Source of the DNA: Dysgonamonadaceae bacterium
GTDB taxonomy: Bacteria > Bacteroidota > Bacteroidia > Bacteroidales > Azobacteroidaceae
NCBI GenBank assembly: GCA_031258895.1
Contig: JAIRMF010000152.1
Location: 1-5,622 of the forward strand
Reading direction: 5' to 3'
DNA length: 5,622 nt
In this document: positions 1-5,600 of the stretch, one piece after another
Layout of the letters: each line of letters starts with the position of its first letter
How positions within the stretch are numbered: position 1 is the first letter of the stretch
Made by a program: the position numbers and the translations under genes
Notes under the pieces: model-generated
The model's input: the letters and a program-made list of their open reading frames with translations, nothing else
Databases searched by the model: none
Told to the model about the DNA's origin: nothing

Positions 1-475
1 TCATCGCGCCGCTTATCGCGGGGGCTGTTAAAGTGACGAATGATTGTATGCTGCTTTGAAAACCGTTTATTTTGGTTAATTGTTCCTCTGGGACAATATC
101 GGGAATAAACGCGCCTACTGCCGGAGTTTGCACACCTTGTCCCAAAGAACGCATGACGGTGCATATCAACAGAAGAATAATACTGTCGCCTCCGGCCATA
201 ATGAAAACCGCTGCAAGGAGGCTGACAAAGGCCACCGCGCCGTCCGCTATATTGATGATGTATTTCCGGTTGAACCGGTCCGCCCAAACTCCGGCAAGTG
301 GCGAAATAAAAAACATGGGGAGAAATCCGGCAACCGTAAAAAGCGTCATCATCGATCCCGACTGGGTTTTAAGGGTTATATGCCACATAATAGCGTATTG
401 TACAACCATCGTACCGAAGAGCGACAATGCCTGTCCAACCAAAAATAACGCGGTATTCTTTTTCCAGTTAATCAT
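1..475 (-). CDS. MFS drug/macrolide-efflux-like transporter, N-terminal part (cut by window edge)
   Basis: This is the first 158 residues of an inner-membrane secondary transporter of the Major Facilitator Superfamily. The frame is open from the ATG at 475 to the left edge, so the C-terminal part lies outside. Visible: a short basic cytoplasmic start (MINWKKN), hydrophobic segments at about residues 8-32, 43-63, 73-94 and 98-118, and the MFS motif A loop between TM2 and TM3 at residues 62-71 (G62, D66, R67, R70, K71). A second family-like stretch with R109, G112, P118, P125 and P129 precedes a segment leading into TM5. The overall pattern resembles the Mef-like (MFS_3) exporters common in Bacteroidota. 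Substrate cannot be told, and an antibiotic-efflux role would be inference only. A plus-strand reading frame across the same bases is a shadow. The gene diverges from the barrel-protein gene; a -7 promoter element lies about 20 bases upstream of the ATG, implying a very short leader. Confidence 0.9.
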   Translation of the reverse strand, partial: MINWKKNTALFLVGQALSLFGTMVVQYAIMWHITLKTQSGSMMTLFTVAGFLPMFFISPLAGVWADRFNRKYIINIADGAVAFVSLLAAVFIMAGGDSIILLLICTVMRSLGQGVQTPAVGAFIPDIVPEEQLTKINGFQSSIQSFVTLTAPAISGAM

Positions 476-497
476 TCTCTTGCGATTTTATCCGGGG

Positions 498-505
498 CAA
501 AGGTA
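498..505 (-). promoter_or_regulatory. Bacteroidota -7 promoter element for the MFS gene
   Basis: On the minus strand these bases read TACCTTTG, matching the Bacteroidota housekeeping-sigma -7 consensus TAnnTTTG. It lies 22 bases before the ATG at 475, so the leader would be only about 15-20 bases. No clear -33 TTTG is present at the expected distance; a T-run at about 531-537 is the nearest candidate. Confidence 0.55.
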
Positions 506-600
506 GCATTAATTTTTCTATGGAGAGGACGGAAAAATATTCTTCGAAATTGCTCCGTAAAATGTTTGGCAAAACAGAACATGACTAATGATAATCTTCG

Positions 601-608
601 TAAATTTG
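601..608 (+). promoter_or_regulatory. Bacteroidota -7 promoter element for the barrel/FAH unit
   Basis: The bases read TAAATTTG and are followed by CA, a full match to the TAnnTTTG -7 consensus, 27 bases before the ATG at 636. A TTTG at 565-568 is too far upstream (32 bases) to be an ordinary -33 element, so the upstream half of the promoter is weak or relies on an activator. Confidence 0.55.
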
Positions 609-635
609 CACCTCTGAAGATTCATTAATTGCGAA

Positions 636-1829
636 ATGAAAAATATAATATTAGCATTTATACTGATATCCCTGATGCGGCAGACAGAAATCATGTCTCA
701 AAATACATCGAAGGAAAGTCTTTTTACCGATAATTATGACCTGAAAACAAAAAGTGTCAATACGCTCGCATTAAGTATCGAAAATATCAGCTTCCTGAAA
801 AATAACGAAACAGACGGCGACCTTATGCAGGGATATACCTTGCCGGGATTCAGAATAAATCCACGTCTGATATACAAACCGTCCCAAATTGTTTCGTTGG
901 AAGGAGGCGCCGCAATGCTTAAATTCTGGGGTATGGACAAATATCCGAATTACGCGTATAGAAATATGCCGGAATGGCAAATAGATGACTATCAAACAGG
1001 ATTTCACCTGATACCATTCTTCCGTGTGCAGATTCAGCCCGTCAGAGAAATAAATATCGTGCTCGGAACGCTTTACGGCGGCGATAATCATAAACTTGTC
1101 GAGCCGCTCTACAACCCCGAATTAAATATTACCGCTGACCCCGAAACAGGTGCGCAACTCCTCTACGACTCACGTATAGCACATCTCGATACTTGGGTAA
1201 ACTGGGAAATATTTACCCTCAAAAATGACGTGCATAATGAGGTAATGAATTGCGGAGCCTCGTGGGCAATCCATATTACCGATCCCGAATCGTCATTAAG
1301 CCTCGACATCCCCTTACAAGCCATCATCACACACCACGGGGGCGAAATCGACACAATGTCTTCCATCTCAACCGTAATCAATGCCGCAGCCGGTATCAAT
1401 ACAAGATTCAAGCCCAATTCCAAATGGCTGCGACTAATAGAATTTTCGCTGATGAGAGCCGGCTCACTCGACCCCAACGCCGAACAGCAGGGCAAAGCAA
1501 TATACGCCTCCCTGACAGCCGGAATATGGAATCTGAATGTCAAACTTGCGCTCTGGCGAAGCAGAAACTTTGTCAACCTATTCGGCTCTCCGGTCTTCGG
1601 AAACGTCTCAACTGCTCACGAAGGATACCCCTTATCGCCCAACACCATGTACAATCCCCGTATCAGATATGAAAAAGCCTTCGAACCGGGAATCCATCTC
1701 GGTGCAGAGGTAGAATGTTTCTTTAACCCCGCCATGCCTGCATATTACGACCCTTCCAAATACCTGTCCTTCAACTTTTCTACCGGAATATACATCAGAA
1801 TAAATCCCGAAATAGTTATCAAGAAATGA
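636..1829 (+). CDS. Exported beta-barrel-like outer-membrane protein of unknown function
   Basis: A 397-residue protein with an N-terminal export signal: Lys2, a hydrophobic stretch at residues 4-13, and a possible cleavage after Ser21. The signal is unusual in carrying Arg15 and Glu18 just before that site. The mature part is rich in alternating polar/hydrophobic strands with aromatic belts, for example around residues 70-110, 125-145, 180-200 and 335-395, which suggests an outer-membrane beta barrel. There is no lipobox. The C-terminus ends in a strand but lacks the usual terminal aromatic residue. I recognise it as resembling uncharacterised Bacteroidales proteins but cannot name a function. 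The ATG at 636 was chosen because it gives the signal peptide and sits 27 bases after a -7 element; there is no Shine-Dalgarno site, as is usual in this phylum. The stop overlaps the start of the FAH-family gene (ATGA), so the two are cotranscribed and probably translationally coupled. Codon third positions favour A and C, opposite to the HD gene. Confidence 0.8.
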   Translation: MKNIILAFILISLMRQTEIMSQNTSKESLFTDNYDLKTKSVNTLALSIENISFLKNNETDGDLMQGYTLPGFRINPRLIYKPSQIVSLEGGAAMLKFWGMDKYPNYAYRNMPEWQIDDYQTGFHLIPFFRVQIQPVREINIVLGTLYGGDNHKLVEPLYNPELNITADPETGAQLLYDSRIAHLDTWVNWEIFTLKNDVHNEVMNCGASWAIHITDPESSLSLDIPLQAIITHHGGEIDTMSSISTVINAAAGINTRFKPNSKWLRLIEFSLMRAGSLDPNAEQQGKAIYASLTAGIWNLNVKLALWRSRNFVNLFGSPVFGNVSTAHEGYPLSPNTMYNPRIRYEKAFEPGIHLGAEVECFFNPAMPAYYDPSKYLSFNFSTGIYIRINPEIVIKK

Positions 1830-2443
1830 AAATAATCTGTATCGACCGAAATTACGATGCTCCAGGTGACGAACCGTACGACGGCTGTTTGGGAAATGAA
1901 CCGGTACTGTTCCTGAAACCAAATACGGTATTGCAACGCAACAGACGTACGTTCTTTGTCCCCGACCTTTCGGCCGATTTCCGGTTCGGGATGGAAATTG
2001 TTGTCCGTATCGACAGACTTGGTAAAAGCATTGCCCGGCGTTTCGGAAGTCGGTATTATAACGAAGTCTCGACGTGTGTATCAATTACCGAATATAGCCT
2101 CCTCAATCGACTGAAAAAGGACGGCAAACCGTGGGAAATCAGCCACGCTTTTGACAATTCCGCTGTTGTCGGCAAATTTATCCCGTTATCCCTGATTTCG
2201 ACGGGCATAGACAACATTGACTTCCGTCTCGACGCCGATAAACAAACTGTCATGTCGGGAAATACCAAAAACATGCTCTTCACTGTCGAGGAAATCATTG
2301 AATATGCGAGCCGTTACTTTACTTTGTCCACCGGCGACCTGATTTTTACCGGAGCGCCTGCCGAAACCGTACGCCTTGACGCCGAAACCAGAGTGGAGGG
2401 CTATGTTCAGGACAGGAAAGTGTTGGAATTTAAGGTCAGGTAA
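1826..2443 (+). CDS. FAH-family (fumarylacetoacetate hydrolase fold) protein with degenerate active site
   Basis: A cytosolic 205-residue protein of the FAH superfamily, whose members hydrolyse, decarboxylate or isomerise 2-keto or acylpyruvate-type acids using a divalent metal. Length fits the small single-domain members. Family marks retained: R8-N9-Y10 (usually GRNY, here with Asp7), the LFLKP stretch at 28-32, G145-N146-T147, the GDLIFTG block at 170-176 with P178, and an EGYV strand near 191-194. The metal site normally has Glu-x-Glu followed by an Asp. Here the first Glu position is Gly55, the second is kept as Glu57, and the Asp position in the CVSIT segment is Ser86. The Lys usually found just before the FD motif is His107. 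By this alignment from memory only one acidic ligand remains, so it may be a pseudoenzyme or have a different chemistry. The ATG at 1826 lies inside the end of the upstream barrel-protein gene, a 4-base overlap. The reading frame is intact, with no sign of decay. Confidence 0.85.
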   Translation: MKIICIDRNYDAPGDEPYDGCLGNEPVLFLKPNTVLQRNRRTFFVPDLSADFRFGMEIVVRIDRLGKSIARRFGSRYYNEVSTCVSITEYSLLNRLKKDGKPWEISHAFDNSAVVGKFIPLSLISTGIDNIDFRLDADKQTVMSGNTKNMLFTVEEIIEYASRYFTLSTGDLIFTGAPAETVRLDAETRVEGYVQDRKVLEFKVR

Positions 2444-2460
2444 ACATGCGACAAGAGCAT

Positions 2461-2493
2461 AAAAAAAGTGTGGACGTTGATTCATCCACACTT
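2461..2493 (-). terminator. Intrinsic terminator of the FKBP-Lrp operon
   Basis: A perfect 9-bp inverted repeat (2466-2474 with 2485-2493, core GTGTGGA) encloses a 10-base loop. Read on the minus strand it is followed directly by seven T's (2467-2461), the classical rho-independent form. It lies 57 bases after the lrp-like stop codon. On the plus strand the hairpin is followed by only two T's, so it would be a poor terminator for the FAH gene, although the hairpin could still stabilise that mRNA's 3' end. Confidence 0.85.
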
Positions 2494-2549
2494 AAAGATA
2501 CTGTTCGGGACAGGTAAACTAAAGGTCGTCAAACGCTGCCGGACACTCG

Positions 2550-3020
2550 CTATATTTCATCCTCCAATTCTATCTGAATCTCCCTTTTTATGCTTTGACG
2601 GAGAGAGATAAGCGTTTCGGTCGAAATCACGCCCGGTATTTCCTGTATGCAGCCGTTGAGCAGTTCGGTAAGATGCTCGTTGTCGCGTGCATAGAGTTTC
2701 AGGAGCATTGTATATGGACCGGTTGTGAAATGACACTCGACAACTTCCGGGATTTTTTCAAGCTCCGGCACCACGTTTTTGTACATCGAGCCGCGCTCAA
2801 GTTTTACCCCGATATAGGTGCAGGTGTTGTATCCCAAGGTCGCGGGATTGATTTGATAACCGGATCCGATGATAACTCTGGTTTCAATCATTTTTTGTAC
2901 GCGTTGATGTATTGCGGCTCGAGATACATCGCATGCCGCCGCCACTTCCTTGAATGGTTTGCGGGCGTCATGGGTAATGATTTCCAGTATTTTCCGATCT
3001 AAATTATCAATCTTTTCCAT
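2550..3020 (-). CDS. Lrp/AsnC family transcriptional regulator
   Basis: A 156-residue DNA-binding regulator of the feast/famine (Lrp/AsnC) family; such proteins bind as dimers or octamers and often sense amino acids. Visible: the N-terminal signature KIDNLDRKIL (3-12), a winged helix-turn-helix at about 20-48 with the recognition helix in SRAAIHQRVQ (33-42), and a linker GSGYQINPATLG (52-63). The C-terminal RAM ligand-binding domain spans about 66-142, with VVECHFTTG at 93-101, LLKLYARDNEHL at 106-117 and IPGV at 128-131. Length is normal and the domain set is complete. The ATG at 3020 gives the standard family N-terminus. The gene begins 12 bases after the FKBP lipoprotein stop, so it is probably read from the FKBP promoter, and it ends before a strong intrinsic terminator. 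The effector and target genes cannot be told from the window; autoregulation is usual in the family but no operator was identified. Confidence 0.95.
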   Translation of the reverse strand: MEKIDNLDRKILEIITHDARKPFKEVAAACDVSRAAIHQRVQKMIETRVIIGSGYQINPATLGYNTCTYIGVKLERGSMYKNVVPELEKIPEVVECHFTTGPYTMLLKLYARDNEHLTELLNGCIQEIPGVISTETLISLRQSIKREIQIELEDEI

Positions 3021-3032
3021 GAAAAGGCAGGT

Positions 3033-3920
3033 TTACTTTTTGGGACTGTCGGCAGTTACTATGTCGTGGAGCGTGACTTTGAAGATAAGCGTTGCGTTGG
3101 CGGGAATACTTCCCGTGCCGCGTTCGCCGTAACCGAGTTCGGAAGGGATATAGAACTCGTATTCCGAACCGACGGGCATCAACTGTATTCCTTCCGTCCA
3201 GCCTTTGATGACGCCGCTGAGCGAAAATTCGGCAGCCTCTCCGCGACTGATACTGCTGTCAAACTCCGTACCGTTGATAAGCGTGCCGACGTAGTCAACT
3301 TTTACTTTGTCGGCAGCAGTCGGGTTTTTGCCTTCGCCTTTCCTGATGACTTTGTATTGCAAGCCGCTTTCGGTTGTGATGACTCCCTCTTTCGTCTTGT
3401 TTTCTTCGAGCCATGTAAGGTTTTTGTTTTTCGAACGTTCTGTGTACAGGTTTTTCACGCTGTCCACATAACTTCTTGCCGCGATACTTGTGATCCATGT
3501 TTTTTTCTTCGCGATACCGTCGATGAATCCGGCATTAACGTTGTTGTGGTTCAACAGTTTTGTGGTGTCGTCTTCGCCGGTGAGAAGGGAGTTTGTCAGC
3601 TGTCTGATGTCGGCCGAACCGATGTTTTTGCCTACTTGGATACCGAACAGGCGGGCATTGGCGGCTTTGTCGTCTTTATCGATTTTCAAGCCTTCGACCA
3701 AGCCTTGCAGGAATTGCTTGACGTTGGCGGAATCGACGCCCTGTGAGGCGAGATACTGCTCGAATCCTTCGGTCTGGCTGATTCCGAAGGCATAGGAGAC
3801 TGAATCGAGAAGGCCGTCGGCCCCTTTTTTGAATGATGCTTTTGGCGTTTGAGCCGTACAGGAGAGGAGCAGCACGGTGGTCATCATGACCGGCGCTACG
3901 AAATAAATTAATTTCTTCAT
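3033..3920 (-). CDS. FKBP-type peptidyl-prolyl cis-trans isomerase lipoprotein
   Basis: A 295-residue envelope foldase that should catalyse proline cis-trans isomerisation in exported proteins. The N-terminus is a lipoprotein signal: basic KK, a hydrophobic stretch at 4-19 and a lipobox LLSC with the lipidated Cys21. Residues after the Cys (TAQT) do not carry the acidic surface-export motif of Bacteroidota, so a periplasm-facing position is more likely. Residues about 36-175 form the helical FKBP N-terminal (dimerisation) domain. Residues about 184-288 form the FKBP catalytic domain with the pocket residues in place: Tyr210, Asp221, Val237-Ile238, Trp241, Tyr264 in LGYG, and Phe280. No key residue is missing, so the enzyme should be active. 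Layout and length are like Mip/FkpA-type proteins. It is the first gene of a two-gene unit with the Lrp-like regulator. A -7 element at 3981-3974 lies about 54 bases upstream of the ATG. A long plus-strand frame inside it is a shadow. Confidence 0.95.
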   Translation of the reverse strand: MKKLIYFVAPVMMTTVLLLSCTAQTPKASFKKGADGLLDSVSYAFGISQTEGFEQYLASQGVDSANVKQFLQGLVEGLKIDKDDKAANARLFGIQVGKNIGSADIRQLTNSLLTGEDDTTKLLNHNNVNAGFIDGIAKKKTWITSIAARSYVDSVKNLYTERSKNKNLTWLEENKTKEGVITTESGLQYKVIRKGEGKNPTAADKVKVDYVGTLINGTEFDSSISRGEAAEFSLSGVIKGWTEGIQLMPVGSEYEFYIPSELGYGERGTGSIPANATLIFKVTLHDIVTADSPKK

Positions 3921-3973
3921 GTTTTATAATTTTATAGAATTAAAAATGTTATTGATTTTCTAAAAAAGCGCAG

Positions 3974-4008
3974 CAAAAGTAATATATTTTTTGGTACTAA
4001 CATTCAAA
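3974..4008 (-). promoter_or_regulatory. Promoter of the FKBP-Lrp operon
   Basis: On the minus strand, TACTTTTG at 3981-3974 matches the TAnnTTTG -7 element, and a TTTG at 4008-4005 can serve as the -33 element, although the 23-base gap is somewhat long. The predicted leader to the ATG at 3920 is about 45-50 bases and very AT-rich. Confidence 0.55.
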
Positions 4009-4023
4009 AACGGTATTATTCTG

Positions 4024-4031
4024 TACTTTTG
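4024..4031 (+). promoter_or_regulatory. -7 promoter element of the HD-domain gene
   Basis: TACTTTTG, the same octamer as in the divergent FKBP promoter, 75 bases before the ATG at 4107. No TTTG stands at the expected -33 distance; the nearest (3990-3993) is 30 bases away. The two back-to-back -7 elements are about 42 bases apart, so the two polymerase footprints would overlap. Confidence 0.5.
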
Positions 4032-4106
4032 TAAGATAAAGTTCACTTTTTAACAGAAAACTCCGACATTTTACAATCCGTTTCATCCTTCCAAATTGAA
4101 TAAGTC

Positions 4107-5327
4107 ATGACGTCAAAACGCAAAATCATCAACGACCCTGTGTTTGGGTTTATCAACATTCCCGACGGTCTCATTTTCAGGTTAATAAATCACCCGTATA
4201 TTCAACGTTTGAACCGTATCAAGCAACTTGGGCTTGCTTTTTACGTTTATCCGGGCGCGGTACATTCGAGGTTTCATCATTCGCTTGGCGCGATGCATTT
4301 GATGTCGGAGGCGATTGCCAATTTGCGGTTGAAGGGGCACTGTATTTCCGAGGAGGAGGAGCAGGGGGCTTTGGCTTGCATTCTGATGCATGACGTCGGA
4401 CACGGCCCGTTTTCCCATGTTCTTGAGAGTTCTATTGTCGACGGTATTGACCATGAGGATATATCGTTGATGATGATGAACGTGATAAATTTGGAGATGA
4501 ACGGGGCGTTGGGGGTTGCGATAGATATTTTCCGTGATGTTTATCCCAAGCGGTTTTTGCATCAGTTGGTCAGTGGTCAGTTGGATGTTGATCGGTTGGA
4601 CTATTTGCGTCGCGACAGTTTTTTCACCGGTGTGACTGAGGGCAATATCGGTTCTGCCCGTATCATCAAGATGTTGAATTTGAAGGACGATCGTTTGGTG
4701 ATAGAGGCCAAGGGGATTTATTCCATTGAAAATTTTCTTATGTCCCGTCGACTGATGTACTGGCAGGTTTATTTGCACAAGACGGCTGTTGCGGCCGAGA
4801 AGATGTTGAACAACACTTTGCGGCGGGCGAAGTATCTTGCCGGTTGCGGGGTTGAGCTTGAGGCGACGCCGGCATTGCGATATTTTCTTTATGGCCGGAT
4901 TGACGGGAGTTGTTTTGAGGGCAGTGGGGAGGCTCTGGGTTATTTTGCCGATTTGGACGACAGTGATATATGGTGTTCTTTGAAGGCGTGGACGCGGCAT
5001 TCGGACAGGGTTCTGGCTCTTTTGAGCGGGGGGCTTGTCGGTCGCAGGCTGTTTAAGATTGAGTATTTTGCTTCGCCTGTTGCGGAGGATTTGATTTTGG
5101 TTAAGAAGGCCGGTTTTGCGGATGTTTACGGTATTTCGTTGGATGATGCTGCGAGTCTGGTATCGTCTGATGAGATTTCGACCGATATGTACAGTTGGGA
5201 GGACGACAGCATTGATATTTTATTTAAGGACGGTACGACGAAGGACATTTCGGAGGCCTCCGACATGCTTAACATCCAGTTACTTTCGAAGCGTGTTCGG
5301 AAGTATTATCTTTGTTTTTTGAGGTAG
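4107..5327 (+). CDS. HD-domain phosphohydrolase (dNTP triphosphohydrolase-like, COG1078 type)
   Basis: A 406-residue cytosolic metal-dependent phosphohydrolase of the HD superfamily, related to the SAMHD1/dGTPase branch and the YwfO/EF1143-type bacterial proteins. The N-terminal KIINDPVFGFI (6-16) and the RLNRIKQLG stretch (34-42) are typical. The HD metal site is complete: His58 in RFHHSLG, His95-Asp96 in HDVGHGPFSH, and Asp162 in the LDVDRLDYLRRD segment (159-170). His116 in DHED matches a second active-site histidine of dNTPases. The likely reaction is release of triphosphate from dNTPs, but activity and nucleotide preference are inference. The C-terminal 200 residues are the less conserved helical and accessory region. 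The start at 4107 gives the usual family N-terminus; no Shine-Dalgarno site is seen. Codon third positions are strongly G/T-biased (many TTG, GTT, TTT), opposite to the barrel gene, and this bias leaves a long stop-free antisense frame that is not a gene. It ends 5 bases before a G-rich tract and tail to tail with the RNA gene. Confidence 0.93.
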   Translation: MTSKRKIINDPVFGFINIPDGLIFRLINHPYIQRLNRIKQLGLAFYVYPGAVHSRFHHSLGAMHLMSEAIANLRLKGHCISEEEEQGALACILMHDVGHGPFSHVLESSIVDGIDHEDISLMMMNVINLEMNGALGVAIDIFRDVYPKRFLHQLVSGQLDVDRLDYLRRDSFFTGVTEGNIGSARIIKMLNLKDDRLVIEAKGIYSIENFLMSRRLMYWQVYLHKTAVAAEKMLNNTLRRAKYLAGCGVELEATPALRYFLYGRIDGSCFEGSGEALGYFADLDDSDIWCSLKAWTRHSDRVLALLSGGLVGRRLFKIEYFASPVAEDLILVKKAGFADVYGISLDDAASLVSSDEISTDMYSWEDDSIDILFKDGTTKDISEASDMLNIQLLSKRVRKYYLCFLR

Positions 5328-5332
5328 TTTGC

Positions 5333-5356
5333 GGGTTGTTTGGGGTAGGGGAGGGG
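5333..5356 (+). other. Putative G-quadruplex tract
   Basis: Four G-runs on the plus strand (5333-5335, 5342-5345, 5348-5351, 5353-5356), with loops of 6, 2 and 1 bases, fit the G3+N1-7 quadruplex rule. It starts 5 bases after the stop codon of the HD gene and would be in that gene's mRNA 3' end. No ordinary intrinsic terminator for the HD gene was found here, so the tract may act as a pause or 3'-end element; this is inference. Confidence 0.5.
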
Positions 5357-5358
5357 TC

Positions 5359-5563
5359 AAAAAGAAAGCCGTACCGCAGGATGCGTAAAACTCCATTATA
5401 ACAAGATTTGAGTGCCTCGACCGAGTTTGTAATCTGCTGTGCTTAGGGGCAACCCTTTCGGGGTGCAGCCCGCCATTCGCGGGGAGGCTTGTCTCGGAAT
5501 TTCAATACAATTTGATGAGTTTTCCAGTCCAACGGTACGGCTTATATTCAAATATCGTTTTTC
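5359..5563 (-). ncRNA. Probable standalone structured RNA, 6S-like or Bacteroidales-1-like
   Basis: A well-formed promoter on the minus strand points into a stretch with no convincing protein gene. About 20 bases after the expected start, an 11-base segment (5543-5533, AAGCCGTACCG) pairs perfectly with 5376-5366. The helix is extended by GGA/TCC (5530-5528 with 5381-5379) and AAAACTC/GAGTTTT (5523-5517 with 5393-5387). The resulting closing arm encloses about 110 bases. Inside are two small hairpins: CCCGC/GCGGG (5483-5479 with 5473-5469, loop GAATG) and GCACCC/GGGTTGC (5466-5461 with 5455-5449, one bulge, loop CGAAA). The 3' arm of the closing helix is followed at once by TTTCTTTTT (5367-5359), a terminator-like U-tract. 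Total length is about 205 nt. Size, long closing arm and open middle recall 6S RNA and the Bacteroidales-1 motif, which is also described as bounded by a Bacteroidota promoter and a terminator; I cannot confirm either identity. tmRNA and RNase P RNA are unlikely: it is too short and lacks their conserved cores. Confidence 0.7.
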
Positions 5564-5568
5564 CGGTA

Positions 5569-5600
5569 CAAAGGTAGATATAATTTTTATAACCGCCAAA
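5569..5600 (-). promoter_or_regulatory. Strong Bacteroidota promoter of the RNA gene
   Basis: On the minus strand, TTTG at 5600-5597 (-33) and TACCTTTG at 5576-5569 (-7) are separated by 20 bases, the best complete promoter in the window. The region further upstream (5601-5622) is almost purely A/T, like an UP-type element. Transcription should start at about 5563 and run toward the HD gene's 3' end. Confidence 0.75.

Noticed and set aside
72..506. Plus-strand open frames over the left edge (144 and 122 residues)
   Set aside because: They lie antisense to a clear MFS transporter with motif A, and their translations show no family pattern.
2461..2493. The hairpin as a terminator for the FAH gene on the plus strand
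   Set aside because: On the plus strand the A-run precedes the stem and only two T's follow it; the orientation fits the minus-strand operon.
3066..3746. A 226-residue plus-strand open frame
   Set aside because: It is antisense to the FKBP gene, whose lipobox and full catalytic pocket are evident; the frame is a by-product of codon bias.
4182..5000. A 272-residue minus-strand open frame
   Set aside because: It is antisense to the HD gene with its intact metal site. The strong G/T third-position bias removes antisense stops.
5366..5543. The 11-bp inverted repeat as ends of a miniature transposable element
   Set aside because: No flanking target-site duplication was seen, and the repeat continues inward as further base-paired segments between a promoter and a U-tract, which fits an RNA gene better.
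5396..5599. A 67-residue minus-strand frame at the right end
   Set aside because: Its start codon lies within the promoter (between -33 and -7), so the transcript would begin inside the frame, and it runs through the paired arms of the structured RNA.
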